A stretch of DNA of 64,000 bases from SSF26 sp037443945. Its GTDB lineage: Bacteria; Chloroflexota; Anaerolineae; J102. Location: positions 32,215-96,214 of the forward strand of contig JBBINH010000009.1 of assembly GCA_037443945.1 (NCBI GenBank), written 5' to 3'. Below are positions 41,149 to 49,923 of this stretch, piece after piece. The position numbers and the translations under genes were made by a program. Below the pieces are notes generated by a model. The model saw only the letters and a program-made list of their open reading frames with translations, was not told the DNA's origin and made no database searches. How positions within the stretch are numbered: position 1 is the first letter of the stretch; each line of letters begins with the position of its first letter.

Positions 41149-42246
41149 TCAGACAAAACGACCGTCGGGGTCGAGGGCTTGTTTGACACGGTGGAAGAAG
41201 GCGGCGCCCGGCAACGGCGTCAGCAGCGGCTCGTCGGGCGATCCGAGCAGCATCATGCCGGTCAACCCCAATTCGTTCAGCAAGGCCTGGATCGCAGCGC
41301 GCGGGCTATGCGGCGGCCAGGCCAGCCAGGCCAGATTGCCGCCGACGCTGTACAGCCGCACCACGTCCGTGGTGGCCAGCCGTGCCTCCAGGTCCGGCAG
41401 GCGGCCCGGCGTTATGGGGACTTTGACCAGGGAGAAATCGCTCGGCACCCAACTCAGCTCGCGGCGCTCACGCCAGAAGTGGGCTTCCTCTTCGCCCTGC
41501 AGCCGTGCAAAGCCCATGGCACCGGGCGCCAGGGCGTTCTGAAGCCGATCAAGCCGTTCGGCGAGGACATCGGCCGGTCCACCGATGCGCAACCACAGCG
41601 CCAAGGCCCCGCCGGCGGTCGGCGCCAGGTCCAGAGCCTCCAGGTCGAAAGCCGAGGTGTTGAGCCGATAGAGGGCCTCCAAGGCGGGAGGCAGGGCGGG
41701 GAAGTGAACGACCAGGCTGGCGTAGGCCGCCGGTCGCGGGAAGACTTTGCAGGATAGCTCGACCAAGACGCCAAGCCGGCCCAGGCTGCCGACCATGAGT
41801 TTGGGCAGGTCGAAACCGGCGGCATTTTTGACAACCTTGCCGCCTCCGCGGATGAGATCGCCCCGGCCGTCCACAAAGCGGACACCGATGACGAAATCGC
41901 GCACGCCCCCATACCGAAAGCGGCCCGACCCGGCCGTATTGGCGGCGACCACCCCACCCAAGGTGGCCCCGCGGTCGACCAGCAGGGGATCAAAGGGCAG
42001 ATACTGACCATGCGCCGCCAACATGGCTTCGATCTCGGCCACCGGGGTGGCAGCCAAGGCCGTGAACACCAACTCCTGAGGTTCGTACTCCCGAACCCCG
42101 CGCAAGGCCGCCAAGTCAAGCTGAGTGACCCCGTCGGCAGCGGTGGAGAGGGCAGGTTTGCTACCGCCCCCGCGCACCCGGATGCGTTCGCTCTGGCGCA
42201 CGGCGTCTTGAACATCGGCAAGGGAGGTGGGTTGCAGGATGGCCAT
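41149..42246 (-). CDS. glcE: Glycolate oxidase FAD-binding subunit GlcE
   Basis: FAD-binding subunit (365 aa) of the PCMH-type oxidase fold. 'IRVRGGGSKPALS' and 'PFDPLLVDRGATLGGVVAANTAGSGRFRYGGVRDFVIG' form the pyrophosphate/isoalloxazine-binding strands. The C-terminal part ends with 'VKQALDPDGRF', as in GlcD/GlcE paralogues. It is shorter than GlcD, as expected. It lies between glcD and glcF in one operon. Confidence 0.94.
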   Translation of the reverse strand: MAILQPTSLADVQDAVRQSERIRVRGGGSKPALSTAADGVTQLDLAALRGVREYEPQELVFTALAATPVAEIEAMLAAHGQYLPFDPLLVDRGATLGGVVAANTAGSGRFRYGGVRDFVIGVRFVDGRGDLIRGGGKVVKNAAGFDLPKLMVGSLGRLGVLVELSCKVFPRPAAYASLVVHFPALPPALEALYRLNTSAFDLEALDLAPTAGGALALWLRIGGPADVLAERLDRLQNALAPGAMGFARLQGEEEAHFWRERRELSWVPSDFSLVKVPITPGRLPDLEARLATTDVVRLYSVGGNLAWLAWPPHSPRAAIQALLNELGLTGMMLLGSPDEPLLTPLPGAAFFHRVKQALDPDGRFV

Positions 42247-42265
42247 GAGAACCTCGCTGACAACG

Positions 42266-43780
42266 CTACATACGGCTGATCACACCGGCGCGCTCAAGGG
42301 GATGAGGCAACCAGCCCGGTCGGGTCGCTGCGGTGGGATCGCCGGGGAACATCTTGCCACGATTGGCCAATTCCAGGGGGTCCATGGCCCGGCGCAGACG
42401 CTGCATGGCTTCCATATCGTCCTCCCCGAACATTTCGGGCAGGAAGGCCCGCTTTTCCATGCCCACGCCGTGTTCACCGGTGATCGAACCACCCATGGCG
42501 ATACACATACGGGTGATCGCAGCCGCCAGGGCTTCGGCCCGTTCGTAGGCACCCGGCTCGCGACCATCGTAGAGGATGAGGGGATGCAGGTTGCCGTCAC
42601 CGGCATGGAAGACATTGGCCACCCGTAGCCCGTATTGCTTGCTCAGACGCTCGATTTCGGCGAGTGCCTCGCCCAGCCGACTGCGAGGGACCACACCATC
42701 CTGGACGATGTAATCGGGGCTGAGGCGACCTACCGCCGAAAACGCCGCCTTGCGGCCTTTCCAGATGGCCAGACGTTCGACCTCGCTCTGTGCCACCCGC
42801 ACCTCATAGGGTCGCTCGGTCGCAGCCAGCGTCGGGTCCTGCAACACGGTGAGCAGATAGGCGAATTCCTTCTCCACCTGCACCGTCTCGCCTTCCAGCT
42901 CGACGATGAGGAGAGCGGCGGCATCCTGGGGATAGCCGGCCTTGACAGCGGCCTCGGCCGCGGCGATGGCCAGCGCATCCATGATCTCGATGGCGCCCGG
43001 CAACAACCCCGACGCCACCACCCGCGAGACAGCCGCCCCGGCCGCCGCCAGACTGCGGTAGGCCGCCAGAACGGTGCGGTAACATTCGGGCCGCGGCACC
43101 AGCCGCACCGTCACCTCCAGAGCCACGCCAAATAGACCTTCGCAGCCCACAAAAAGGCCTACCAGGTCGGGGCCTACGGCCTCCAGACTTTCACCGCCCA
43201 GGGTGACGACCTCGCCGTCGGGCAAGACGGCCTTTAACCCCAGCACATGGTTGCTGGTCATGCCGTACTTGAGACAATGAGCGCCGCCGGAATTGAAGGC
43301 GATGTTTCCCCCGATGGTGCAGACGGGCTGGCTGGAGGGATCGGGGGCATAGTAAAGGCCATAGGAGGCGACCGCTTGCGAAATGGCCAGATTGACAACC
43401 CCCGGCTCGACCACGGCCAGCCGTTGCCGGGGATCCAACCGCACGATGCGATTGAGCCGATTGAGTCCGATGACGATGCCGCCGGGCACGGGCAGAGAAC
43501 CACCGGACAGACTGGTGCCGCTGCCGCGGGCGACGAAGGGCACGCCGTACCGATGGCAGAGCCGAACGACGCTCACAACCTCATCCTGGGTTTCCGGCAG
43601 AACGACGGCCAGCGGCCGCTCGCGATAGGCCGTCAGGGCATCCGATTCGTAAGGGATCAGCTCGGCGGGCCGGGTCAAGACCCGTCCGGGCGGCAAAGTC
43701 TGTTCCAGCGCGGCCAAAAACGGTCCGGTGACCTCCCCGACCGTTTGGGCGCCAAGAGAGGAAACGGTCGCATCAGGCAT
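42266..43780 (-). CDS. glcD: Glycolate oxidase catalytic FAD subunit GlcD
   Basis: Catalytic flavoprotein (504 aa) oxidising glycolate (or D-lactate) to glyoxylate (or pyruvate). 'VPFVARGSGTSLSGGSLPVPGGIVIGLNRLNRI' is the FAD-binding PCMH strand set. 'CTIGGNIAFNSGGAHCLKYGMTSNHVLGLKAVLPDGEV' and the C-terminal 'HAGDGNLHPLILYD' and 'ITGEHGVGMEKR' motifs are typical. First of glcD-glcE-glcF. The metallo-hydrolase gene ends 12 nt upstream. Confidence 0.95.
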   Translation of the reverse strand: MPDATVSSLGAQTVGEVTGPFLAALEQTLPPGRVLTRPAELIPYESDALTAYRERPLAVVLPETQDEVVSVVRLCHRYGVPFVARGSGTSLSGGSLPVPGGIVIGLNRLNRIVRLDPRQRLAVVEPGVVNLAISQAVASYGLYYAPDPSSQPVCTIGGNIAFNSGGAHCLKYGMTSNHVLGLKAVLPDGEVVTLGGESLEAVGPDLVGLFVGCEGLFGVALEVTVRLVPRPECYRTVLAAYRSLAAAGAAVSRVVASGLLPGAIEIMDALAIAAAEAAVKAGYPQDAAALLIVELEGETVQVEKEFAYLLTVLQDPTLAATERPYEVRVAQSEVERLAIWKGRKAAFSAVGRLSPDYIVQDGVVPRSRLGEALAEIERLSKQYGLRVANVFHAGDGNLHPLILYDGREPGAYERAEALAAAITRMCIAMGGSITGEHGVGMEKRAFLPEMFGEDDMEAMQRLRRAMDPLELANRGKMFPGDPTAATRPGWLPHPLERAGVISRM

Positions 43781-43792
43781 GGGGCGTACCTC

Positions 43793-44635
43793 CTAACCCA
43801 GATCGGCAACGACACGCCAGGTCACCCCCGTGGATATGGGGACCAGGCGTCCGACGGTGGGAATGTGGCAAGCGATAAGCCAGGCCTCCTCGGCCAGGGC
43901 GGCTTGGGTCAGTTCGTGGCGGCTGCGTCGGGTCGTCATCGGATCGACCCAAGAAGCAACCCAGGCCGGATGCTCCACTTCGAGGGGATGATGATACAGG
44001 TCCCCCACGCAATACAAGGTCTGGCCACGGGAGTGGAGACGGAGGAGATAATGACCGGGCGTCTCGCCCGGCGCCGGCACCAGGGTTACCCCTTCTGCCA
44101 GAGGGTAGATGCCCTCGATGAGTTCGAGCCGGCGCCGCTGCCACAGGTGTTGCAGAATGGCGCCGGTGCCCCTGTTGGGAAGGTTGCCCCCTTTCGACAG
44201 CGCATCCCAGTCGGCTCGACCCAGGTAATGACGGGCACCCGGAAAGCGCAACCGCCACACCCCGTCATGGACGGCGACGGTGCCCGTGTAGTGGTCCTCG
44301 TGGGCGTGGGTGATGATGACATGGTTGATTGCCTCGGCGGCAATGCCGGCCGCTGCCAGTTCGTGGTCCAGGCCGACAGGCGTCGTCGGGAAGGGCACGC
44401 CCCAGAGTTCATCCGGCCCGGGGAAATAGTCGCCCGGATCGACGAGAATCGAAAGCCCATCCAGGGCGATGTGAACGGCCCAACACGGCCAGAGCTGCGG
44501 TTGGGCCAGCTCGGCGGCCAACGGCGGCGTCTGTGCGGCCGCCGGTACCGTCATCAGCTCGGCCGGGGGAGCATAAAAACGGCCTGCGGTGAGCACCGTG
44601 ACGCGGGCATCGCCTACGGTCAGATGGTTCGGCAT
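43793..44635 (-). CDS. MBL-fold metallo-hydrolase
   Basis: Metallo-beta-lactamase fold hydrolase (280 aa) with the zinc-binding motif 'HAHEDHYTG', downstream His in 'APGETPGHYLLRL' and Asp in 'YCVGDLYHHPLE'. The family includes lactonases, glyoxalase II and quinolinase-type hydrolases. Lying at the head of the glcDEF operon, it could act on a lactone or glyoxylate-related ester. No specific substrate can be assigned. Confidence 0.88.
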   Translation of the reverse strand: MPNHLTVGDARVTVLTAGRFYAPPAELMTVPAAAQTPPLAAELAQPQLWPCWAVHIALDGLSILVDPGDYFPGPDELWGVPFPTTPVGLDHELAAAGIAAEAINHVIITHAHEDHYTGTVAVHDGVWRLRFPGARHYLGRADWDALSKGGNLPNRGTGAILQHLWQRRRLELIEGIYPLAEGVTLVPAPGETPGHYLLRLHSRGQTLYCVGDLYHHPLEVEHPAWVASWVDPMTTRRSRHELTQAALAEEAWLIACHIPTVGRLVPISTGVTWRVVADLG

Positions 44636-45148
44636 GGTGTTTCCTGGGAGAAATGGGGTGTCCTCACCTTCATCGCCCCTCGCACCGCCAGAGCTTGCGC
44701 AAGCGCCCGGCCTAGAACGCGGTCCAGGTCAAGGCAGCGAGCGTAAGGCCGTGCGGTGCCTGGGCGGCCCGGACGAAGCAGGCCGTGACCATATCGGGAG
44801 CGATCTTGCCCGTGTCGATAACCGGATGGAAAGCAACGAGGGAAACAAGGAGCCGGGGAACGACCTGCCTGTTCCCCTGGCCAGGCGAGGGTCGTCAAAG
44901 GAATCCCCTTGGGGATCGTATGGGATGGCGTCTTGGGCCGTCTCGCCACACGGCCTCGTCGCAAAGCGGCTGGCCGTGTGGCGCAAGGGTCTCTGCTGCC
45001 TATTGTATGTCTGACCGTTCTGCCGAGGCAAATGTTCGGCGTCATCGCTGGGGAGGGTCGCGCGTGACGGCGAACGCGGTAGGACCCGCCGCGCTTGGCG
45101 CCACATTTCGCCTGGAACGTTGCGCAGGATGGAGGCCCTTCGTCCGGG
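44636..45148. other. 513-bp gap with an 11-bp perfect inverted repeat
   Basis: No credible gene, although open frames exist on both strands. A strong hairpin is possible: GCCACACGGCC (44945-44955) with GGCCGTGTGGC (44972-44982), loop 16 nt. A leftward reading ends near 44713 in about 35 residues with normal codon use ('VIDTGKIAPDMVTACFVRAA'), which may be a decayed gene remnant. I cannot identify it. Confidence 0.35.
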
Positions 45149-45727
45149 CTACGACGGCTTGGTCAGCACCACGTAAGCGCTGAAGCCGTTGCGGACAATG
45201 GTAAGGAGATGCGCACCCCTGGCCGTAAACAAGGAAGCCAGGGCTTCGGGCGTGTGAAAATGGCTTTGCATGAGCAGCAGTTTCTCGAGCACGGCCACAC
45301 CTTTGACCGGCCAGCGCCTCAGGTCCGGCTCGGCAATGAGCAAGCGCCCTCCCGGCTTGAGCACGCGCACCATTTCGGCGGCTGCCAGAGCCTGATCGGC
45401 AAAGTGATGGAAAGCATCAACGACCAGAATGCGGTCGTAACTCGCCGTACCTAAAGGAAGTGCCTCGGCCTGTGCGCGGACGACTGCCAATCCTTTGGCA
45501 CGAGCTTGCGCCAGCATGCCCGGTGCCGGATCGGCGACCAGGACGGTGGCTTCGCTCCCGGCCAAGCCGGCTGTGACCCGCCCCGTTCCTCCCCCCAGAT
45601 CCAACAGACGCATCCCCGGTTCTAGCGCCAGATGGGTGAACAATGCTCCAAAATCCAGATCGACGAAAAAACGATCGTAGAAAGGAGCTATCCAATGAAA
45701 ATGCCCATAACGGGCTCGTGCAGGCAT
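45149..45727 (-). CDS. Class I SAM-dependent methyltransferase
   Basis: Methyltransferase (192 aa). 'MRLLDLGGGTGRVTAGL' is the SAM-binding motif I. 'VLVADPAPGMLAQA' supplies the acidic residue, and 'DRILVVDAFHHF' is motif IV of the UbiE/Coq5-like Methyltransf_11 family. The substrate is unknown. The gene is followed by (that is, lies downstream of) the tRNA gene on the same strand. Confidence 0.88.
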   Translation of the reverse strand: MPARARYGHFHWIAPFYDRFFVDLDFGALFTHLALEPGMRLLDLGGGTGRVTAGLAGSEATVLVADPAPGMLAQARAKGLAVVRAQAEALPLGTASYDRILVVDAFHHFADQALAAAEMVRVLKPGGRLLIAEPDLRRWPVKGVAVLEKLLLMQSHFHTPEALASLFTARGAHLLTIVRNGFSAYVVLTKPS

Positions 45728-45784
45728 AGAGTCCCCTGCCCTCCAACACGCCGATCGCTCAACCTGCTAAGGAAGAAGCTCATA

Positions 45785-45857
45785 TACCCCTGGAAGGATT
45801 CGAACCCTCAACCTACGGTTCCGAAGACCGTCGCTCTGACCATTGAGCTACAGGGGC
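45785..45857 (-). tRNA. tRNA-Arg, anticodon TCG
   Basis: A 73-nt cloverleaf. The acceptor stem starts GCCCCTG and pairs with CAGGGGT (a G1-U72 wobble at the tip). The D-stem is GCTC/GAGC and the anticodon stem-loop is ACGGT-CTTCGGA-ACCGT, with anticodon TCG. The variable loop is AGGTT. The T-arm is GAGGG-TTCGAAT-CCTTC with one G-U pair. CCA is not encoded. Confidence 0.93.
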
Positions 45858-45998
45858 TCCATCAAGACCACGCCCTTCAGTATAGAAAGAACGGGCGCCG
45901 CTGTCAAACCAAGAGCGTCCGGCTAACCCTCTTTCCCGCATGACGCCGGCATTGGAAAGACCGCCAACGCTTTTCGTCAACGTCCGTGTTATCCTGTT

Positions 45999-46027
45999 TT
46001 GGTGTGTCTTCTGGTTGTGATTACAAT
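45999..46027 (+). promoter_or_regulatory. Probable promoter of the potassium-uptake operon
   Basis: TTGGTG (45999-46004) and TACAAT (46022-46027) are separated by 17 bp, a standard sigma-70 arrangement. The start codon is 62 bp further on. The leader contains a small hairpin AAGGC-AGC-GCCTT (about 46050-46062). I looked for the ydaO-type cyclic-di-AMP riboswitch often found before KimA genes and did not see it. Confidence 0.5.
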
Positions 46028-46089
46028 GTTCGCTAAGCGCTCTGCTGTAAGGCAGCGCCTTCTGCTTTGTTGGCACAACAGCTTCCTCT

Positions 46090-48060
46090 ATGCCCACTCA
46101 CGACAACCTAAGCGGTACCACCATCCTGCGTCGCCCGGCCAAATCGGGCCCACCCGTCTCCTGGCGCACGTGGTTGATCGGTCGTCCCCTCCCCACGGCC
46201 GATGCTCCCCATCAGACCATCAGTAAACGCATCGGTCTGGCCGTCTTTGCCTCCGATGCACTCTCCTCAACGGCTTATGCCACCCAGGAGATCATGGTTA
46301 TCCTGGCGGCCGCCGGGACCATGGCTCTGGGCTATGTCTTTCCTATTTCCCTGGCCATCGTCGCCCTGTTGGCCATTGTGACCTTCTCCTATCTGCAAAC
46401 GGTCAATGCCTACCCGAACGGCGGTGGTGCTTATATCGTGGCCCGCGATAACCTGGGTGAATTCCCGTCTCTGGTGGCGGCCTCGGCCCTGCTCACCGAT
46501 TACATCCTCACCGTGGCCGTATCGATCTCATCCGGTGTGGCGCAGATCGTCTCGGCTGCGCCGGAGCTGACGCCTTACCGGGTTATCCTGGCCGTTGCCC
46601 TGGTCGGCCTGATCATGGTTATCAATCTGCGGGGGGTCAAAGAATCGGGCACGGTTTTTGCCATTCCCACCTACTTTTTTGTGATGATGATGTTCTTGAT
46701 GGTGGGAACCGGCCTGTTCCGCTATCTGACCGGTACCCTGGACAAGGTGCTTGACCCGCCTGAGATGTACACCCACGGCCTGGTAACGGCGGTCACGCCG
46801 TTTTTGATCCTCCATGCCTTCTCCAGCGGCACGGCGGCGCTCACCGGTATCGAGGCTATTTCCGACGGCATCACCGCCTTTCGGGAACCGCGTGGGCGTA
46901 ATGCCAGCATCACCCTGGTGGTCATGGCCTTTATCCTGACCTCGCTCTTCCTGGGCATTAGCTTCCTGGTCAATCCCATCGCGGCCGTGCCTTCGGAGGA
47001 AGAGACGGTCATCTCTCAACTGGCGCGCACGGTCTACGAAGGTCGCGGCCTGTTTTACTTGCTGACGATCAGCGCTACCACCGTTATTTTGATCATGGCG
47101 GCCAATACGGCCTTTGCCGATTTCCCGCGCCTCAGCGCCATCCTGGCCGGCGATGGTTTCTTACCGCGCCAGATGGCCTTTCGGGGGAGCCGGCTGGTCT
47201 TTTCGACGGGGATCGTGGCTCTGGCCGTTTTTGCGTCCGTGCTCATTACGGTGTTCCGTGCCAGTGTCACCGCCTTGATCCCGCTCTATGCCATCGGTGT
47301 CTTTCTATCCTTCACCATTTCCCAAAGCGGCATGGCCCGACGTTGGCACAAGAGTGGGCGGTTGCAACCGGGCGAGATGCGCCGGGAGCGCGGTTCGGTG
47401 CTTTATCACGACCCTCGCTGGAAGCTCAAGATGAGCATCAACTCCTTTGGTGCCGTCTGCACGGCCATCGTCATGAGCATCTTCGCGGTGACCAAGTTCA
47501 TCCACGGCGCCTGGATTGTGCTGATCATCATCCCCTTGCTGGTGTGGTTGCTCCTGAGCATTCGCAGGCACTATCGTGTCCTGGCCGAGTGCCTTTCTCT
47601 CGACCGTTTTGGCGGTCCACCGCCCACGGGCCGTCATCGCGTTATCCTCCCCATCGGCGGCGTCCATCGCGGCACCCTGGCCGCCCTGCGCTACGCCCAT
47701 GCCCTCAGCGACGACATCACGGCCGTTCATGTGTCGATCGACCCGGAGGAGGCCGAGAAACTGCGCCGCAAATGGGAGATCTGGGGTGATGGCGTGCGGC
47801 TGGTTATCCTGGATTCGCCCTATCGCACTCTGGTGGAGCCTCTGCTCGATTACATAACCGAGATCAATGCCCGACGCCAGCCCAACGAGACCATCACCAT
47901 CGTTGTGCCGCAATTCGTCCCGGCCAAACGCTGGCACAACCTGCTCCATACCCAAACGGCCGGTGTACTGCGGTCGGTCTTGCTGCGCGAACCCGGTATT
48001 GTCGTAACCGAGGTTCCTTATCTGATTGAAGAAAACATGCCTGTTAAGGCTGGATTCTGA
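46090..48060 (+). CDS. KimA-like potassium/amino-acid permease (APC family)
   Basis: Membrane transporter (656 aa) of the APC superfamily with 12 or so helices. 'ISKRIGLAVFASDALSSTAYATQEIMVIL' and 'VNAYPNGGGAYIVARDNLG' are characteristic of the KimA/YdaO-like proteins, known as proton-coupled potassium importers. A cytosolic C-terminal region (about residues 510-656) looks like a universal stress protein-type domain, as in KimA. The two following genes encode RCK regulators, which supports a potassium-related role. An amino-acid permease function cannot be excluded. Confidence 0.85.
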   Translation: MPTHDNLSGTTILRRPAKSGPPVSWRTWLIGRPLPTADAPHQTISKRIGLAVFASDALSSTAYATQEIMVILAAAGTMALGYVFPISLAIVALLAIVTFSYLQTVNAYPNGGGAYIVARDNLGEFPSLVAASALLTDYILTVAVSISSGVAQIVSAAPELTPYRVILAVALVGLIMVINLRGVKESGTVFAIPTYFFVMMMFLMVGTGLFRYLTGTLDKVLDPPEMYTHGLVTAVTPFLILHAFSSGTAALTGIEAISDGITAFREPRGRNASITLVVMAFILTSLFLGISFLVNPIAAVPSEEETVISQLARTVYEGRGLFYLLTISATTVILIMAANTAFADFPRLSAILAGDGFLPRQMAFRGSRLVFSTGIVALAVFASVLITVFRASVTALIPLYAIGVFLSFTISQSGMARRWHKSGRLQPGEMRRERGSVLYHDPRWKLKMSINSFGAVCTAIVMSIFAVTKFIHGAWIVLIIIPLLVWLLLSIRRHYRVLAECLSLDRFGGPPPTGRHRVILPIGGVHRGTLAALRYAHALSDDITAVHVSIDPEEAEKLRRKWEIWGDGVRLVILDSPYRTLVEPLLDYITEINARRQPNETITIVVPQFVPAKRWHNLLHTQTAGVLRSVLLREPGIVVTEVPYLIEENMPVKAGF

Positions 48061-48101
48061 GCAAATCTCTCAAAACTTGTCGATTTTGCAAAAAATCACT
48101 T

Positions 48102-48776
48102 ATGAATGTCATCGTTGTCGATTGTGGCCGTGTTGGCGCCACATTGGCTTATCTCTTGTCTAAAAAAGGCCATCGGGTAACGGTTATTGACCAGACGGCA
48201 GAGGGGTTCAAAAACCTGCCGCCCGATTTTGTCGGTCGTACCATCGAGGGCGAGGTTTTGAACGAGGGGGTGCTGCATCGTGCCGGTATCGAAAAAGCCG
48301 ATGCCGTCATCGCGCTTACCAGTTCCGATAGCCTCAATGCGGTTGTTTGCCATGCCGCGCGCACGTTGCACCAGGTGCCTCGGGTCATCGCCCGCAATTA
48401 CGACCCGGCCTGGCTGCCGCTATTGGAGGCTTTTGGCCTGCAATCGGTGAGTTCGGCCCTCTGGGCAGCCCAGCATATCGAGGAAATGCTGGCCTCGACG
48501 ATGACTCCGGTTCTTTCGACCGGTCATGGCGAGGTGGAAGTCTACGAGATGGCCGTGCCTCATTCCTGGGTCGGTAAACAGGTTTCCGAGGTTCTGGCGG
48601 CCAATAGCATTGCCGTCTCGTTGACGCGGGCGGGCAAAGCCGTCCTGCCGACGCCGACCACCGTCTTGGAGGAGGGTGACATGATGCACGTCAGCGCCAC
48701 CCTGGAAGGCGCCGCCGAATTGCAGGCGCAGTTGCAAAAAGCCGAGCCGAGGACCGGGGAAGAAGGGAGGAGCTGA
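48102..48776 (+). CDS. RCK/TrkA-N potassium channel regulator (first copy)
   Basis: Cytosolic regulatory protein (224 aa) with an N-terminal Rossmann nucleotide-binding domain ('NVIVVDCGRVGATLAYLLSK', with acidic ribose-binding Asp in 'VTVIDQTAEG') and a C-terminal TrkA-C domain ('VYEMAVPHSWVGKQVSEVLA'). These bind NAD(H) or ATP and gate potassium transporters. It starts 41 nt after the permease and ends 2 nt before a second RCK gene, so the three form an operon. Confidence 0.9.
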   Translation: MNVIVVDCGRVGATLAYLLSKKGHRVTVIDQTAEGFKNLPPDFVGRTIEGEVLNEGVLHRAGIEKADAVIALTSSDSLNAVVCHAARTLHQVPRVIARNYDPAWLPLLEAFGLQSVSSALWAAQHIEEMLASTMTPVLSTGHGEVEVYEMAVPHSWVGKQVSEVLAANSIAVSLTRAGKAVLPTPTTVLEEGDMMHVSATLEGAAELQAQLQKAEPRTGEEGRS

Positions 48777-48778
48777 CC

Positions 48779-49462
48779 ATGTTTGTCCTTATCGGCGGCG
48801 GCGGCCGCACGGCAACTCAATTGGCCTTGTTGTTGATGGCGCAGAACCACGAGGTCCACGTCATCGAGCATCGTTCCGATGTCCTCCATCGGCTTCACCG
48901 CGATCTACCCAGTGAGGCCATCTTCCAGGGCCATCCCACCGACATTCGTACTTTGGAGCTGGCCCGGATTCAAGAGGCCGACGTGGTAGCGGCCTGTACT
49001 TCCAGCGATTCCGATAATCTCGCCCTGACCTACGTGGCGCGCACGCGCTATCACGTTCCCCGCACGGTGGCGCGCGTGAACGACCCCCGCAATGCCTGGC
49101 TCTTCAACCAGACCTTTCATGTCGATGCGGCGCTCAATCAGGCCGAGCTCATGGCCGGTCTGATCATGGAGGAGATGTCCTTCGGCGATATGGTGACGCT
49201 GCTCAAACTGCGTCGGGGCCAATACATGCTGGTGGAGGAGAAAATCGCGCCCGGTGCCAAGGCCATCGGCATTCCTATCAAGGACTTGCCTCTACCGGAG
49301 CGGTGTGTGATCGCCGCCATCATCCGCAACGGCGAGGTGATCGTGCCGCGCGGGGTTAGTGTTTTCGAAGCCGGCGACGAAATGCTGGCCGTGACCGACC
49401 GCGAAGGCGCCGCGCAATTGGCTGCCCTTTTTGCAGCGCCCAAAAACGACAACGGAGCTTAG
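48779..49462 (+). CDS. RCK/TrkA-N potassium channel regulator (second copy)
   Basis: Regulatory protein (227 aa) similar in layout to its neighbour. The TrkA-N domain starts 'VLIGGGGRTATQLALLLMAQ', with 'VIEHRSDVLHRL' ending strand 2. TrkA-C is at the C-terminus ('APGAKAIGIPIKDL'). The GGAGGAG ribosome binding site overlaps the end of the previous gene. The pair probably forms a hetero- or homo-oligomeric ring acting on the KimA-like transporter. Confidence 0.9.
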   Translation: MFVLIGGGGRTATQLALLLMAQNHEVHVIEHRSDVLHRLHRDLPSEAIFQGHPTDIRTLELARIQEADVVAACTSSDSDNLALTYVARTRYHVPRTVARVNDPRNAWLFNQTFHVDAALNQAELMAGLIMEEMSFGDMVTLLKLRRGQYMLVEEKIAPGAKAIGIPIKDLPLPERCVIAAIIRNGEVIVPRGVSVFEAGDEMLAVTDREGAAQLAALFAAPKNDNGA

Positions 49463-49467
49463 CGCTG

Positions 49468-49923
49468 ATGTCCGCAACCTCGGACCCGATTGCCACCATT
49501 ATGGAAACCCTGGACCGGAACCTGCGCAGCATCTGGCAGGGTGATGTGGAGACCTATCGGGCCACGACTTCGGAGGACCTCTCCTTTTTCGAGTGGTACA
49601 TTTCACCGCAGCGCATTGATGGCCTGGACTTCCATCTGCGCGAGATCGCCGTTCATGCCGATGTGCTGGCCGGGGGCCAGGCGGGGACCTATCGCCTTGA
49701 ACACGAAATCCTGCAGCCGCGCGTCCAACTCTTCGGCGATACGGCCATTGTCACCTATACCCTTCTTCTCCGCCGTATAGGACCCGAGGGTGTGTCGCAC
49801 CGCTCGCATAACGAAACGCGCATCTTCCACAACTACGGCACGGCCGAGGCTCCGCAATGGAAGCTGGTCCATTGCCATAAATCACCCATCGCCACCCCGG
49901 ACAGCCTGCGCGTTCTGCGCTAG
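49468..49923 (+). CDS. SnoaL/CaMKII-association-domain-like protein (DUF4440 type)
   Basis: Small alpha+beta barrel protein (151 aa) of the NTF2-like superfamily. 'ETLDRNLRSIWQGDVETYRATTSEDLSFFEWYISP' and 'NETRIFHNY...WKLVHCHKSP' match the calcium/calmodulin-kinase II association-domain/DUF4440 group. Such proteins bind small ligands or act as oligomerisation modules. The gene starts 5 nt after the RCK gene and may be part of the potassium operon. Its last 4 nt overlap fdhD on the other strand. Confidence 0.82.
   Translation: MSATSDPIATIMETLDRNLRSIWQGDVETYRATTSEDLSFFEWYISPQRIDGLDFHLREIAVHADVLAGGQAGTYRLEHEILQPRVQLFGDTAIVTYTLLLRRIGPEGVSHRSHNETRIFHNYGTAEAPQWKLVHCHKSPIATPDSLRVLR

Noticed and set aside
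45880..46089. ydaO-type c-di-AMP riboswitch before the KimA-like gene
   Set aside because: The expected conserved blocks of that riboswitch are not visible. Only a small leader hairpin is seen.
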